Assembly (NCBI GenBank): GCA_048213135.1
Contig: PS015064.1
Coordinates: 206,427-249,018 of the forward strand
DNA: 42,592 nucleotides
Direction: 5' to 3'
From: Reclinomonas americana ATCC 50394
Lineage: Eukaryota > Jakobida > Jakobea > Jakobida
Position 1 is the stretch's first letter. Every line of letters starts with the position of its first letter. Both the position numbers and the translations under genes were made by a program. Shown here piece by piece: positions 9,786 to 22,009 of the stretch. The notes under the pieces are model-generated. The model was given only the letters and a program-made list of their open reading frames with translations. It was not told the origin of the DNA and made no database searches.

Positions 9786-10946
9786 TTATCTGCGTGCCTG
9801 TGCATCGGCAAGCACGTAGGTGGTGACCATACCAATGCCCTTGACTGCAATGCAAAGAGACAGAAGAAGCACAGTGTCAGCAAGCTTTGTTGGAAGACGC
9901 GAATGGCTGGCTTCTATCGCTCTCGCGTGCACCTGTTACAGATGTCGTCTGCACACTGTAGGAGCCGCGGACGAGCCGATGAGTCGACTACACGCACAAA
10001 AGAAGAGAGAGCACGCATGTTAGACATACAGCAAGTAAATGAAAGCTCAAGACCAACAGGGGCAAACCTCGCTGAGCTGAATCTTGCCATATGCTGCCGA
10101 ACTCTCCATTCTCGACGCCATATTCACCGAGTCTGCGGCGCAAAATGTGATGAGTGGACGACAGAGGCAAGCAAGACAACCTCGGTACACACCTCCGTAC
10201 ACATCAAAGGTGGGGATGAGTCCAGCAACAATGCCCGACGTCATGGGTCCAGAGTTGATGCCGATGCGGAACACAATGTCGTATTCACCCTACAACCCCA
10301 CAAATCAGATGCGTTCTCCTAATCAAGTGCACGCAGACTCGATCTCTCGGCGTACCATTCGATTCAGTTCCTGCTTGGCGGCAATGGCAAATTCAATCGA
10401 CGCTCTTGCATGGTCCTGGTTGTCGGTTGGGCGCATTCCGCCCACGGCCAGGTAAGCCGACCCTGCCCACTCACAATTAGCAACAGGCTCATCGTTACGC
10501 AGTCACTGCACGGACACGCTGCAGACCGATTGTCTTGATGCGACTGATACCGTGGAAGCCAGCTGAGCGATCAAATGCCGCAAACAGCCGGTGGAGAACA
10601 GTGACCTTGTCGATAATGTCCAGTGGAGCGCCATCGGGGTCTGTCGCACACAGTGAGTGAGTAACAACGTCGCGTGAGGCTGACAGGCAGGCAGCAGTGA
10701 CGCTCACTGTCAGCATTGCGTCGCTTGAACGATGACATTTTGATAAAGACACACGTGACGTCGGGGTGGAAGGTGAACATCATCCGTTGCGACGCAGCAT
10801 CCACAACCGCCTGTGCGAACGAGATATGAGCGAGGGTGGGATGAACAAACTTGCCGCGACCCACTCACCGATGGTGCGAGCTCCTGGTCGGTGAAGCGTC
10901 CAAGGAGCGTCTTGAGCGCGTCGGGTTGGAACGATATCGACAGCAA
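9786..10946 (-). other. Class III nucleotidyl cyclase domain, C2 (metal-less) type
   Basis: Core motifs in order: FHPDVTCVFIKMSSFK, RIKTIGSAYLAVGG, FRIGINSGPMTSGIVAG, FDVYGDSVNMASRMESS, then VKGIGMVTTYVLADAQ. The two metal-binding aspartates of C1-type or homodimeric cyclases are replaced: Lys at codon 10739-10741 (FIK for FAD) and Ser at 10458-10460 (GSAY for GDAY). The substrate residues that C2 domains supply are kept: Lys in KTIG, Asp in FDVYG, and Asn and Arg in VNMASR. This is the residue pattern of the mammalian adenylyl cyclase C2 half, pointing to ATP as substrate and to the need for a C1-type partner. Confidence 0.8.
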
Positions 10947-13900
10947 CTACATGACATGAAAGAATACTTGCGAGTGAGCGATGTCTGCGTGCCATGCAAT
11001 TGGCTTGCACAACAGGCAAACAAACATACCCGGTTCTGCAGCGAGTTTGTTTGCAGTTGATTCCGAACTTGCTGCAGCTGATTGTTGCACTCGCCAGCGA
11101 TGCGGACAATGGTGCGGGATTCGTTTTCGATTTCGCACTCGCGTGCGGTGATGTAGCTCATGAAACTAGTGCATAGATCGACAGTCCACAGTCAGCCAAC
11201 TGACTAACTGTTCACGATAGCAAGCGCAAACGAGCAACGCAACGTCGATTTGTCCTTTTTCGTGATGGTAGCCTCTGCGCCTCGTGGCCATTCCGATGCC
11301 ACTGACGACAGTAGAGTGGAACGCAGAATGTCCTCGATGCCTGTGCCCGGTCGCTCTGCGTCGTGAAGAAAGACGGATCAGCAAGGTCCCAGACAGTCTG
11401 TCAGCAGCATACACACACACACGAGTTCGCACCGTCGGCTTCCACCAACTCCTCTGCCGAGCGACCAAGAATGCGGGTGGCAGCGACATTGCACCATTTG
11501 ATGCGTCCGGTGGAGGCCACCCACAGGATCTGTGCAGAGTTGCATGCAAAGTAAGTAACAACAAAGATAACGCTGCGACAGGTGCACCACGCAACAGCAT
11601 CGGTGGACATGGCCATGAGGTTGGCCATCTCATCCACCTTTTCCTCCAATCGCGCCCTCTCCATCGCCGCCGCAACATTATCTCGCACAATGGCACAGTA
11701 GTAGCGTCGACCGTCGGCCACAATCACATTGACGACAGAGTGGAACAGCTGCAGGATGCGACCGGAGCTATGCAGGCCACTGACATCGCGACCACTGCAA
11801 CGAAAAAAACGTACATGGATCAGCAACTGGCAAGTTGCAGAGAGTAGCAGACTTCTCCGATGAGTGGTGCGCACGCAACTTGCGTGCACGTGTGCACCAC
11901 TCGTCGCCAGGCGGTATCTCCTTCATGCGAGCTACATGACTGCATAACCAAAGAGTCAGCACATTACATCTCCTTGCAGGCAGAAGTGTACTCCAAAGAA
12001 GTCGCAACAGTCGATGGGTCTCGCCCAGCGCCGGCGGTACCAGCATGCTTACGTTGCGGCCCACGAGCTCCGAGTTCATCGAGTAGCCCCAGAGGGCCAG
12101 AGCGGCTGGATTCACCAGCTGCATGACGCCGTCAGTGTCGGTGACCACCACGGCTTGATTCATGGATGTGGCGAGCTTGTGGACCTGTGATGCACGAATC
12201 AGCAAGAGCGAACAGAATACCGAGCAAAGCAGAACAAGTCTCACGCACCGTCTGCTGCCGTTGAGCCACCTTCTTCAACGACACTGCCTCACTGGTGTAG
12301 TCGCGCAGCATGGCTGCGAAATACGTCTGCTCCCTGACCTTGCATTCGACAACAGACAACTGCATATTGGCACGGGAGCCGTCGATTCGCACCACCTGTG
12401 TGTACAGCGTGTGAGCCATGAGTTCCAACGCTGTGTGAGTGTGCACACACGGCATAATGTTACCTCCACTGTGCGCCCGCGAACTGCGATTGCCTGCTGC
12501 TGGGCACCAGCCAGCACGCCCACTGCAGCATTGCGTGCGGCGACGCTTTTGAATATGTTGTCGTGCCGTGTGTGTTGCTCCGGCGGAATCATAAGCTGGG
12601 GAAGCAGTCGACTCTGTTAGCATCAACATAAGATGTGAAGCTCCAGATGATGCTCATCACCTTGACGTGTCGACCGACGAGGTCATCGGGTGTCCAGCCA
12701 AGCAGCTTGGTGACGCGCTGGTTGATGGAATCGACAATGCCCTGTGCGCGTGCGAGCCCATGCAAGGAGTGAGTGACTTGCGCATCAGAGAGGAGTGGAT
12801 TCGACTCACCGTCTCCGTAGTCATGATGAAACCCATGGCTGTTTTAATTGCGAGAAGAGGTGAGGTGAGCGACCGTCTCTTCTGTACAGTTCTGTGAAGG
12901 GCAGACGCAACTGCTCGTGAGACCACGAATCTTGTGCTCCGTCTCGTTCAGCGTGCGGTTCAACTCCATTGAAATGAGAAGTGCATCTGCGGAGGTGTTA
13001 GGTACAAGGTCGCAGCAACAGTACTGGAAAGAAGCATGTGCGCAACGAGGAAGCAGATGCGTTTGCAGGTCCGGCTCGGCGTTCACCACAGACTGTGGCA
13101 CAAACAGCAGCACCTCCTTGAAGAAGCGCAAGTTGTGATCGGCTTGCGACAGCGGTCGCATGACAAACACGACTGAGCCGACGGCAATCACCACAATGCC
13201 AATGGCCATCGCAATCTCTGCTAGCAAAGTGATTTTGGCAGTGAAGCGACCGTAGCCCGTATCCAGCATCTGCGCATCACAGTCGTCCTGTTAAACAGAC
13301 TGGCGACGAGCCAGTGCAATCCCCAAACCGCCAAACAAACCTTCGCCACCAAGTCAAAGTACGGTTGCAGCACCAACTTGGCGGCCTCGATCAGGTTCAG
13401 CGCATCGACCACCGCCGCAGTGGCCGAGCCGGAGGTGTCGAGCGAATTGGTGAGAAACTCGAACGTCTCCAGCACCGTGAACAGCTACGCACAGGGGGAC
13501 GAAAAATGAGCATGGAGGAGGGGGGGGGGGGGGGGGGGCGACAAAGGCAGGGCGGCATGTGCACGACGAACCACAGTGTTCACTGGCGAGCACTGAATCA
13601 TGGCCTGCCACTCGGGCGTGGTATTGTCCACGTACTGACAGCGATCCTTGTACAAGGCGTCGTGCATCTTCTGGTCGATTTCACCGTCCCATCCGAGTGA
13701 GCTCAGGCTCTGTGCCAATTGGTTTGATTCACTGATCGCCTGCGACCCACGTGGTCAGGCACGGCAAGTCAAACCAGAAGCAATCGATAACAGAAAGCAG
13801 GACGCAACATCGTTGAGATAGCTTTGCGTGGCGTGCAGCGCCAAGTCGAGAGGCAAGACGCCAGTCGGGTAGATCAGCTCGGTGGATGTCATGGTGGCGA

Positions 13901-16900
13901 GGCTGAGGTCGGCTGCACGGCGTTGTGACAGACTGTTGATGTTCATCAGTCGTAGCGCCTCATTGGCCGACGTCGTGGCGCTATACCTGCTCGGCGCACA
14001 TCACAGCCGATGAGCAGAGAGGTGGGTATGGTCTGCAGCTGGAGGGTGAAGCGCGACGCAACGAAATGCAAATCATCACTGGAGCCACCAGGAAAATGAC
14101 CACAAAGGCCCGGAACATGATGCTGCGTGAAAACTGGCAGTCGTTGCGACTAAAGTCGGTCGGCAAGTATTTCGTTTGCAGTGTAGTAGATGGCTGAAGG
14201 CCCTGCAATTAATCGGAGACGTGAGTCGTCGACCACCTTACTGCTGGCGACAGCGCAGATAAGCGCACCTTGCGCGCTTCCTCGGTACGAGCGAGGTACG
14301 TGAGGTAATTGTCGCGAACCGAGTGGTGGATGGATCGTGCGGCTCGCTGCGGTACTGAGTGAAACACCAGAACGGCTTGATTGAGCTGCGATCGCAGTCG
14401 CAGCAAGGTGGGCGCCAGCAGCAGCAGAAACAGGCCGATCACGACACTGCGTGGCGAGCCAGTTAGTACGCGTTACGGGTGCAGCACAAGCGACGTGTCT
14501 CGGCATACCACGAGGCGATGGCCAACTCGATCCACGCCTGCAACGCGAAACTAGAAGCCGCGCTGTTGAATTGGCTCAGCTGCTCTGTGGCCACCTTCTC
14601 GCCCACCTCCCTCGTCACCAGTGTGTTCAACACCACAAAGGCGTACGAGGGTGACGAGAGCGGGGCGTCGGCGAGTCGGTTTGGTGCAGTGTGCAGGAAT
14701 TGCTGAAGGAGACACAAGCAGATGCATGTAAGACGAGAGAGGCACACAACGCGCAGACACGCGCATCACGTACGGAACCTGCAAATAGTCTGCAAACAGG
14801 GTCATCAAGTCGATACCGGTCAGCCTCGTAAGAATTGGATAGTTGCCGTCAAACTCCACTGTGATTGTGGTGCTGCGGTCTCGAATGGATTGTAGAGTGT
14901 CACTGCAGACAATGATAGATGAGGCGTGTGAAAGAAAGTGTGAGGAGATGAGCAGCGGACGACGCAACATCCTGCTTTCAAGCACTTTCACAGCAGCACG
15001 AAGACCATTGAGGCTCTGCTTCGCCAGCGACTGAGCGTACGTCAGCTCGCCCGCCGACGTCACTCGAGACATGCTGCTGGAGGCGTATGCCCCGGTTGCG
15101 GCGTGCATGCTGGTGGGTGGGAGCAGAAGTGAGCAGACGCGGGGAATACAATGGTACTCCCAACACACACACACACACACACTCATCGCACCCTGCAAGA
15201 CTGAGAGTGTTGAAGGCCGCTCGATCACTCGCAAAGCGTGCGTTCATCGACGAAGCGTGCGCGAACAAGAAGGCAACCATGGCGACGGCCACAAGGGCCA
15301 CCGTCCACCAGGCCAGTTGCACGCGCAGCACGGCCGGGTTCTGGAGAAGGGCGATCAACAAAGGAAAGGTGAGTGTCGGCAAGCATACCACAGATGTGTG
15401 TGTGTGTGTCTCTCTCTCTATCCACATTACCTTTTCTCCCAAAATCGTGGCGCGCAGCATTCCACCATCGTCGGTGGTCACCGTGGTGCCAACATCCCTG
15501 CAGGAGAGAGAGAGAGAGGCGAGAGTGAGAAGCAGAGTGCTGAGTGACGGTGCGGTTGTTGCACTCAACATTGTGCTTGCGCCATCAGCATCGGTTGTCA
15601 CGCTGCCAATGGAGTCGAAGTGTTCCAGCGACTGAGACCCTTTAGCTGCACGCAACACAACTGTCACTTCAGTACAGTGTACGCAAGAGTCTATCAAAAA
15701 CATTTCATCTGCGTATGTACCTCCTCCATTCACAGTCTGCGAATGCAACAAGGTGAAGAAGGAGGATGTCAGGTTCAACAGAAAAAAAAGGTCGACGGAC
15801 ATCATGCTGTGCAGACGCAACATCATGCCTCTGAAGATTGCGTCGGAATGCAGACTTGCGGTGAGTGCGCTGGCGAGCGGCGGCGCCAAGCACCAATGTC
15901 TCCGGAGCAAGGAGTCCACCGACGGGCACCGCCGCCGCCGTCGGCGGAGCTGTGAAAGCAGTGGACGATGATTCAGCGACTGGACTCGACGCCGTGTTGT
16001 TTGCCGGACTCGAATTCTGTTCAGTTGCAGCGCTGGGTGGCTGGTTTCCTTCGTCGGCGTTGGCATCCACGGCGACAGAGCTCACCGAGGTGCATGACTC
16101 GAATTCTTGCATCTCCAGGCCATTTTCGTTTTCCTCAGCAATGTCACTGGTCGCGCTCGCAGAATTTCGCACCACCACAAGGCCAGGGAGGAAACTCAGC
16201 TCGGAGTCGCCGTCCCTACTGAAGCGCAACATTCGCTGCGAGAAAAACGGGCAAGTTAGAGGCACACACATTTCCAACATCATATATGCCGCACTTGACG
16301 CACCTCCACCAGCTCGGTCACCGAAAACTCTTGCTCCTGGTGCTTGCCGACACCGATTCGCAACGCAGTGCTGTTGGAGTTCAGTGCATTTTGTGCTGCG
16401 TGGTCGGCCAGGTGGTACCACCTCTCGGCTTCGCACGGATCGTTGCGAATGTTGGCGTGGAACTGTGTGTGTGTGTGCCGCACGGGGCGGTGAGCAGATA
16501 TTCGCGACAGGAGGAAATGGTACTCAGAGGAATACTCACGTCGGCGAATAGGGACAGCAGTGTGTGGCTGGCGGGGTAGTCGTCCAGCATGCGTCGGAAC
16601 ATGGCTGTGCACTTTTGCTCGTGCTCTTGCAGTGACACGAGAAGCGTCACCAGCTTCTCCTCTGTGTGCGTAGCATGTGAGTATCGCAGACTGGCGAGAA
16701 ATACAGAGTGACAACACGCACTTCGCGTCCGTTCCTCCACTTGCTTCCAGAATGCCATCAAAATCGTGAAGCAGTGACACATCTGGTCGTGAATGGCTGC
16801 CAGACGAGCATCAAAGGTGACGGCGCGGAAGTCGGTGTCGTTGGCAAAGGTCCCGGCAATGTCGTCGACGATTCGTCGCAAGTCGAACGGGAGTGTATGC

Positions 16901-19900
16901 GACTGCGCTTGCACATGGGCGACCAGCTTGCGTGCCTCTTCCATGCACTCTGGACTGTCGGTCTCCGACCACACGTACAGAGCGCGGAACAAGTGCATGA
17001 GCACTGACTCGGGCAGCAATACGCAGCCTGTGTGCACGCACGCAGACACAAAGCAGTTGAGTCAGTAGATGCGCCACAGTCGTCGAGTTGTCGTCTCACG
17101 TACCGAGTTCAAGCAGGTCCAAAGCGCGGTGCCACACATCGTTGGTGGCGACCAGTGGTGAACGGGAAGCCAGCTCGTACATGAATGGCGAGCGGAACAG
17201 ACGAACGTCGTCCACACTGGCATACTTTTTTCGAGACGAGACCGGCAAGGAGGAGTACGAGTGCCGACGAGCCTGTGATCATCATTTTCAGCAACATGCA
17301 TGCACACTTGTGCCAGCACGCGAGACACGAACCGACGTAGGCGATCGACAACTGGCGGCAAACGACTTGATAAAGCTGTTGGCCTCGGAGGGCGCATATT
17401 TGGACGGCGTGCTCACCCCGTCAATCTCGGTATTCATGAAGTGCTCCACCGTGGCAAGCACACGCCGCAGTCGCAAGCGCATCAACAGCGGACTGACACC
17501 GACGCCCACCACCAATGCCGCCCATACGGCAATCAAGATCACCTGCCAGGTGCGTTGCACGTGGAGGAACTCGATTACAAAGAGAGCACCGGCCAGCAGG
17601 GCGGCGGCGAACATGTGACCGCCGGCAAGCGTGCACGGGACCACCGTGTGCAGTGGCTGATAAAAGACGGCAGCGCAGGCGACAGTGGCGGCGGTCACCA
17701 GCAGCGTGCCGTAGTGAACTTGCGGATAGATTGGTGTACCAAACGTGTGCGTCATTGTGGCCAGCAAGCGGACCACGTTGACGGCGGCAATGTAGCGGCC
17801 AGCACTCACGCCGGCAGTAAAAACACGGGAGAGTGGATTGTAGTCGACAGCTCTGTCGACGAAAACGACGTGAGAGGGAGCTGGGGATGGGGGGAGAGAA
17901 GATTGATTGCATCGGTGATGGTGACGCACAACAAGGGCACAAGGACTGCCGCAGCGGCGACGAGGATCCAGAAGAGAATGCCAATGGCGCCAATGGCGAG
18001 ATTGTGTGGGTTGTCGCATTCTGTGTGTGTGTGAGAGAGAGAGATGAGTGATCAGGAGGGAGGAAGAGAGGGGAGGAAGGAGGGAGGGAGGGAGGGACAC
18101 GCAACCCCAGGAAGCGCCGTCGGCCGAGCTCAAGTGCTGATGCAGGGAAAAGTTGCAGTGCAACGGTCGCAGCAACAACAGAGCGACCGGCGTCAGCAGT
18201 GGGCCCGTCACGCAGGCCAGCTGCAAAAGAGATGAGGGACGATATCGGTGGAATGAATGGAACGGGGAAGACGCACCAGAAAGCGCACAAGGTCGGCAGA
18301 TAGCTGCACGATGAGCGGCCACGAAGCGTGCACAGTCTTGTTCGCCGTCAGCGTCCGTATTTTGCGCAGCGCCCACCAGCCCAGTGCCACAAAGAGTGCC
18401 GAGTGCACCACCAGAAAGCCCCATGCCAGCAGCAGGCGATTGCGATTGATGCTCTGCGAGTGGACAAGAAGGAGGACATGTCAGAAAACAACAAAGCGGG
18501 CGGGGAAAGGGGAAGGGTGGGCGAGCGGAGGGAATAGGAACCCAAAGCTCTTGAATGAATTTGATATCGCAGTCGTCGCCAGCATTATTGTCTCACTCGC
18601 ATATGAATTGAGTAGATGTGCCTGTGCTGCTGCCTGTGTACTGATAGTACTCACACAAACCCCACACAGCAGCGCTGTGTGCAAAAAATGCATTACCGCG
18701 ATCTTTCATCAGCTACGCGTATACGTACAGTATACATGTACATCGATTCTCCCACTCGCACGACTCACTCGATGACTGGACAGATGTGCGTATTCTGTGT
18801 GATCTGTAATGCTGCACTCCACAACGCGTGCTCCTGGTGGAGCTCACGCAAAGCCCACACAGCATAGCTGAGCGAGAAGCATTGATACTGAGCTATACCG
18901 ATATGATATATCTCCACGATTTGAGCCGATGCGTCGTACTGCAGTCGACTCGTTACGCTCACTATTCCCACGCGCTGGTGCTGCGTCAGCGCGTCTCTCC
19001 TTATCAAACGCACAAAAGCAAGTGATACTGCAATCATGACCAGCTTTTGCCTCACTCACTGTGCAGTTAGTACATGTGTGCATTCTGCGTGTCGCGCTGC
19101 CGCTGGTGTCGTTGTGCTCACGTCGCCCACGCTCTAGTGGCGTGAGCACGTCTCTCTCCTTATCGAACGCAACAAAAGCAGGAGATACTGCAATGCCTCA
19201 CTTACAGGCGCAGTGAGCATATGTGCGCACTCTGTGTGTCGCGCTGCTGCTCGCCTTGTTACGCTCACTGCGCCCGCGCTCTAGTGCTGTGTAAGCACGT
19301 CTCTCCTTATCAAACGCACAAAAGCAAGTGATTCTGCAATCGATATCACCAGCTTTTGCCTCGCTCATTCACGATTCTCTCTGCACAGGCGCCAGCTCAC
19401 TATGCACCCACTTACACCCCACACAGACCACCTGCACTCACACACACACAGCCATCTCTGTTTGACACGCAACGTTCGGAATCAGTTGTACGGCCATAAA
19501 CCCATAATACGACGCCACATCGTCGTTATTGACAGCCGAGGTGGCGGCATAGGAGAGCACCAATAGCACAGTGGAGAGGTGTATCCAGGCCAGACACAGG
19601 CCATCCACCCATGCAATCTGATCAACCCACAGAAAACAGGTAGTTATTGTTAGCGTACACGCATCAGCCTATGCGCCCCTCAAGCGCAGCGCGCAACAAT
19701 GGAAACGCACACACACACAGAGCATGCTCAGGGTGTAACACAGAACGACAAAGGAGGCACGTGGAGAGTGAAAATCAGGCTCAACGGTATCTAGATCTAT
19801 CGTTCTCTCCCTTTCTCATCGCTGCGTCTCTCTGATGACGCACACTCTCACTCTCTTCTCTCATTGCGCGCAACTTGTGAGAACAGTGGGTGGTGGCGAA

Positions 19901-20042
19901 AGAGACTGGCGAGGCCAGAGACAAGCTGCGAGCAAAACGCCTTCCACGTGCCTCGACCCCCACTTCCGTATAATGCATCGCCATCAGCGCCAGACTTGAG
20001 GGGTCCTCTGGAGGAAGAGGTGCCCGAGGCCGCCAGACTCAT
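9786..20042 (-). CDS. TmcB-like membrane sensor with PAS domains and a C2-type adenylyl cyclase domain
   Basis: I traced about 43 exons (about 1970 residues) from ATG 20042 (MSLAASGTSSSRGPLKSG) to stop 9786, with phases matching at nearly all joins. First exons: 20042-19875, 19617-19474, 18453-18277, 18220-18106. Order: polytopic TmcB-type N-terminus; a linker; transmembrane segments bounding an extracytoplasmic helical region; PAS domains; a class III nucleotidyl cyclase domain. The likely role is a membrane receptor controlling cAMP. About 12 of 42 donors are GTTGCG. Uncertain joins are near 17890-17960 (a GTGCGT intron giving VPLL-AVDYNPL), near 13010-13090 (acceptor placement) and near 17345. 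A homopolymer G run (13519-13538) sits in one intron. The 3' end converges with the multicopper oxidase, 127 bases away. Domains are described in separate entries. Confidence 0.8.
11010..12840 (-). other. PAS sensor domains
   Basis: PAS 1 (about 12260-12840) includes GIVDSINQRVTKLLGWTPDD, LVGRHVKLMIPPEQHTRH and a C-terminal strand YFAAMLRDYT. PAS 2 (about 11590-12190) has QAVVVTDTDGVMQLVNPAA, LVGRNVSMLVPP, GRDVSGLHSSGR and YYCAIVRD; it needs the GTTGCGAC intron removed to join ETHRL to HVARMKE. A third, partial PAS-like start is ILWVASTGRIKWCNVAATRI (about 11450-11535) followed by a helical segment that leads to the cyclase. PAS domains sense small ligands, redox or light or mediate dimerisation; no haem or flavin ligand signature is obvious. 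Confidence 0.75.
12845..16303 (-). other. Linker and second membrane module of the sensor
   Basis: A Ser/Pro/Ala/Glu-rich, probably disordered linker (about 15810-16280) includes a 16-base microexon at about 15731-15746 (TVNGG). Then come membrane spans near 15270-15350 (WWTVALVAVAMVAFLFAH), 14390-14450 (VVIGLFLLLLAPTLL), 14070-14130 (FRAFVVIFLVAPVM) and 13140-13230 (AEIAMAIGIVVIAVGSVVF). The loops between them are long and helical (MNARFASDRAAFNTLS; SQRRAADLSLATMTS; NQLAQSLSSLGWDGEID) with paired cysteines around CQYVDN and IQCSPVN, like extracytoplasmic ligand-binding helical bundles. I do not recognise a named ligand domain. Confidence 0.55.
16304..20042 (-). other. TmcB-like N-terminal region of the sensor
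   Basis: Hydrophobic segments are encoded near 19520-19610 (AWIHLSTVLLVLSYAA), 18360-18450 (WGFLVVHSALFVALGWW), 18150-18220, 17935-18020 (ILFWILVAAAAVLVPLL) and three more between 17460 and 17730, giving about seven membrane spans. They are followed by the soluble repeat-like helical region typical of tiny-macrocysts B proteins: RALYVWSETDSPECMEEARK, then FRRMLDDYPASHTLLSLFAD, then HANIRNDPCEAERWYHLAD. The pattern 'position in the life of a segment, decade of Tyr/Pro, ND..EAE.Y' is characteristic of TmcB families in protists. TmcB function is poorly known; membrane sensing is an inference. Confidence 0.7.
18950..19375. repeat. Three-copy tandem repeat in a sensor intron
   Basis: The phrase TCTCTCCTTATCAAACGCAC with following AAAAGCA and TACTGCAAT occurs near 18993, 19154 and 19304 (period about 150-165 bases). 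It fills the intron between the second and third coding exons. Confidence 0.75.
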
Positions 20043-21380
20043 GTGGGCTCACGCACAGAGTGAAAGAACAGCCAAGTTTGTCTCCTCTCGTCGTTTGCAA
20101 CGAATTTCTAGTTTATTGGGTGCTGCTGGATTCGGATCCAGAATCAGTGGTTTGACTCCGAAACGGCAACGGAGCTCTGGTGTGATGTCGAAGAAACACA
20201 GAAGGAGTGTGCGAATGTGTGAGACAGAGACACGCACAGAGAGGGTGTGGGGGGAAGCGGAACGCCGTCTACTGTAATTATAAGGTATCGGCCTGACACG
20301 CATTGACATAAAAAGATACCGATATATACCGATGCCCGGCAGGCACCAGAGCAGCTTCATCGTTCGGCTGGCGCAGCGGTGTGCCACTGAGTGCGATGCG
20401 CGCGTTTTTGCACACAAGAGGTCGCCGGCGGAGGGCATCGGGCAAAGACCTGATCAACGGCGGTCTCGCCTACTGATACCCGATGGGAGTTATAAAGATC
20501 CCTTTCATGTTCGTGAATGACCGGCGATGACATCGGCGTTGGCGCTCGCTGAGTTCTGTGGCACACACAGGGGCGCGCCACCGGCGCGTTTGTCCGCCCA
20601 CAATCGAAAGAACCCACGCCATGCGTGATCGCCACGATCACCATCGTTCGGCCGCCATGACCAGATTTGGAAGGACCCGTAAAAATGCTTGTGGTGCGAC
20701 GACGACGGCGGACAGCTGCTGCGTCGGCGCTGCGGGAGGGGTGGTGAAGGTGGATGAGGGAGTGGAGAAGTGATGGGGATGCGAACACGTCAGAGAAGCG
20801 TTGGACTCACCCTCGCTGCAAACTTTTGCCGTATCGCCCTGCAATGACATACGGCTTGTCCATTCGTGGCGATTGCAAAGAGGCCCATAGGTCGCCATAT
20901 GCATGTACGCGAAAAGAGAAAAGGCGACACTCGTCGACTGCTCTTTCCCCACTTGGCGAACAACACGCAAGCCATGCAAACTTCCTCTCCTCGCCCACTC
21001 ACTCGCGATCGCTCGCTCGATATATCTGTCTCTCGTGGGCGTCTGCGACTGCAGCGGCGACCACCTCCTACCGAGAGCATGTGCATGCGTCGCGGTGTCG
21101 GTCCACGTGCACATCAACGGTCGCATGCTGATATGTGCGAGAGATCCGCACGTGCCGCACATTTCGCTGTCGAGACCCCCCCTGCTGCCTCAGCACCAAG
21201 GGAACCGCCTCTGTCATTTCGCAGCAAGGGAGGAGCCAGCTCGCGACTCCAGAAAGCGCCTGTACCATGACGAGGTTTGCAGCAGGATGAGCGATGCGAG
21301 AGAGAAAGAGACTCGGCAGCCGTTTTTCACCACTCAAGCTCGACAACGTGCTCTGGTCTCCCTCGCTGCGTTTGCCTGAC
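20043..21380. other. No recognised gene
   Basis: This should contain the promoter of the membrane sensor. The part at 20280-20770 is not low-complexity and contains an AT-rich palindromic stretch (GATACCGATATATACCGAT near 20317). Minus-strand frames stay open for about 140 codons (20357-20788) but show no family motif and I see no convincing splice partners. I make no gene call. Confidence 0.35.
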
Positions 21381-21796
21381 GTACACGTGAGGAGAGGGGA
21401 AGGGAGAGAGTACAAGCAGGGAAATATGCAGAGAGAAAGAGAGGAAAGAGAAAGTGAGAGAAAAGAGAGAAGAAAACAGGAAAGAAATTGAGAAAAGTGC
21501 GAATGTTGTGAAGGAGAACGCACTGCGAGAGAAACAACGGGGGAGATGGGCGTAGAGTAAAGAAAGAAAGAGAAGGGAAAGGTGAGAGGAAGAGAGAGCG
21601 ACAACAAATAGAACAAACCTCGACACACATACGAAGACAACAGTGGGAAAGAGAAAAAGGAGGAGCGAGAAAGGAGGAAGAGAGAGCGAGTCAAAGGCGG
21701 AGAGAGAAGGAATGCTGAGGCAAGACGAAGGTGGGAGGGGAAAGTCAACGGACGTTGCACATGAAAACAGACATGACCAAAACAAGAGGAAAGAGA

Positions 21797-21868
<72 letters not shown>

Positions 21869-21890
21869 GGAGAGAGAAGGGACATCGCGC
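21381..21890 (+). repeat. Long polypurine tract with (AG)n and CAGA runs
   Basis: Nearly 500 bases are almost pure A/G on the plus strand, interrupted by a few short CT- or GT-containing stretches, ending in (GT)n, (AG)n at about 21812-21853 and a short (CAGA)n. The Ser/Leu/Phe-rich minus-strand frames across it are compositional artefacts. Confidence 0.85.
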
Positions 21891-22009
21891 AGCAGCCTAC
21901 TATATGTGGAGCAGAGAACCAACAAACCAGGTGACACAAACCTGCGCGTGAGCTACCTACCTTCACACCATCTTCTGTCTCTCCATACACAATGCAAACA
22001 AATCACAGC

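Noticed and set aside
9786-10946. Dead cyclase pseudodomain as the only explanation of the lost metal aspartates
   Set aside because: All substrate residues typical of C2 halves are kept, which favours a C2-type partner domain over simple decay.
549-20042. GTTGCG introns as U12-type introns
   Set aside because: U12 donors are (A/G)TATCCTT and need a TCCTTAAC-like branch site; neither is seen.
20355-20440. tRNA-like A-box (TGGCGCAGCGGT)
   Set aside because: No matching B-box, anticodon arm or acceptor stem could be folded.
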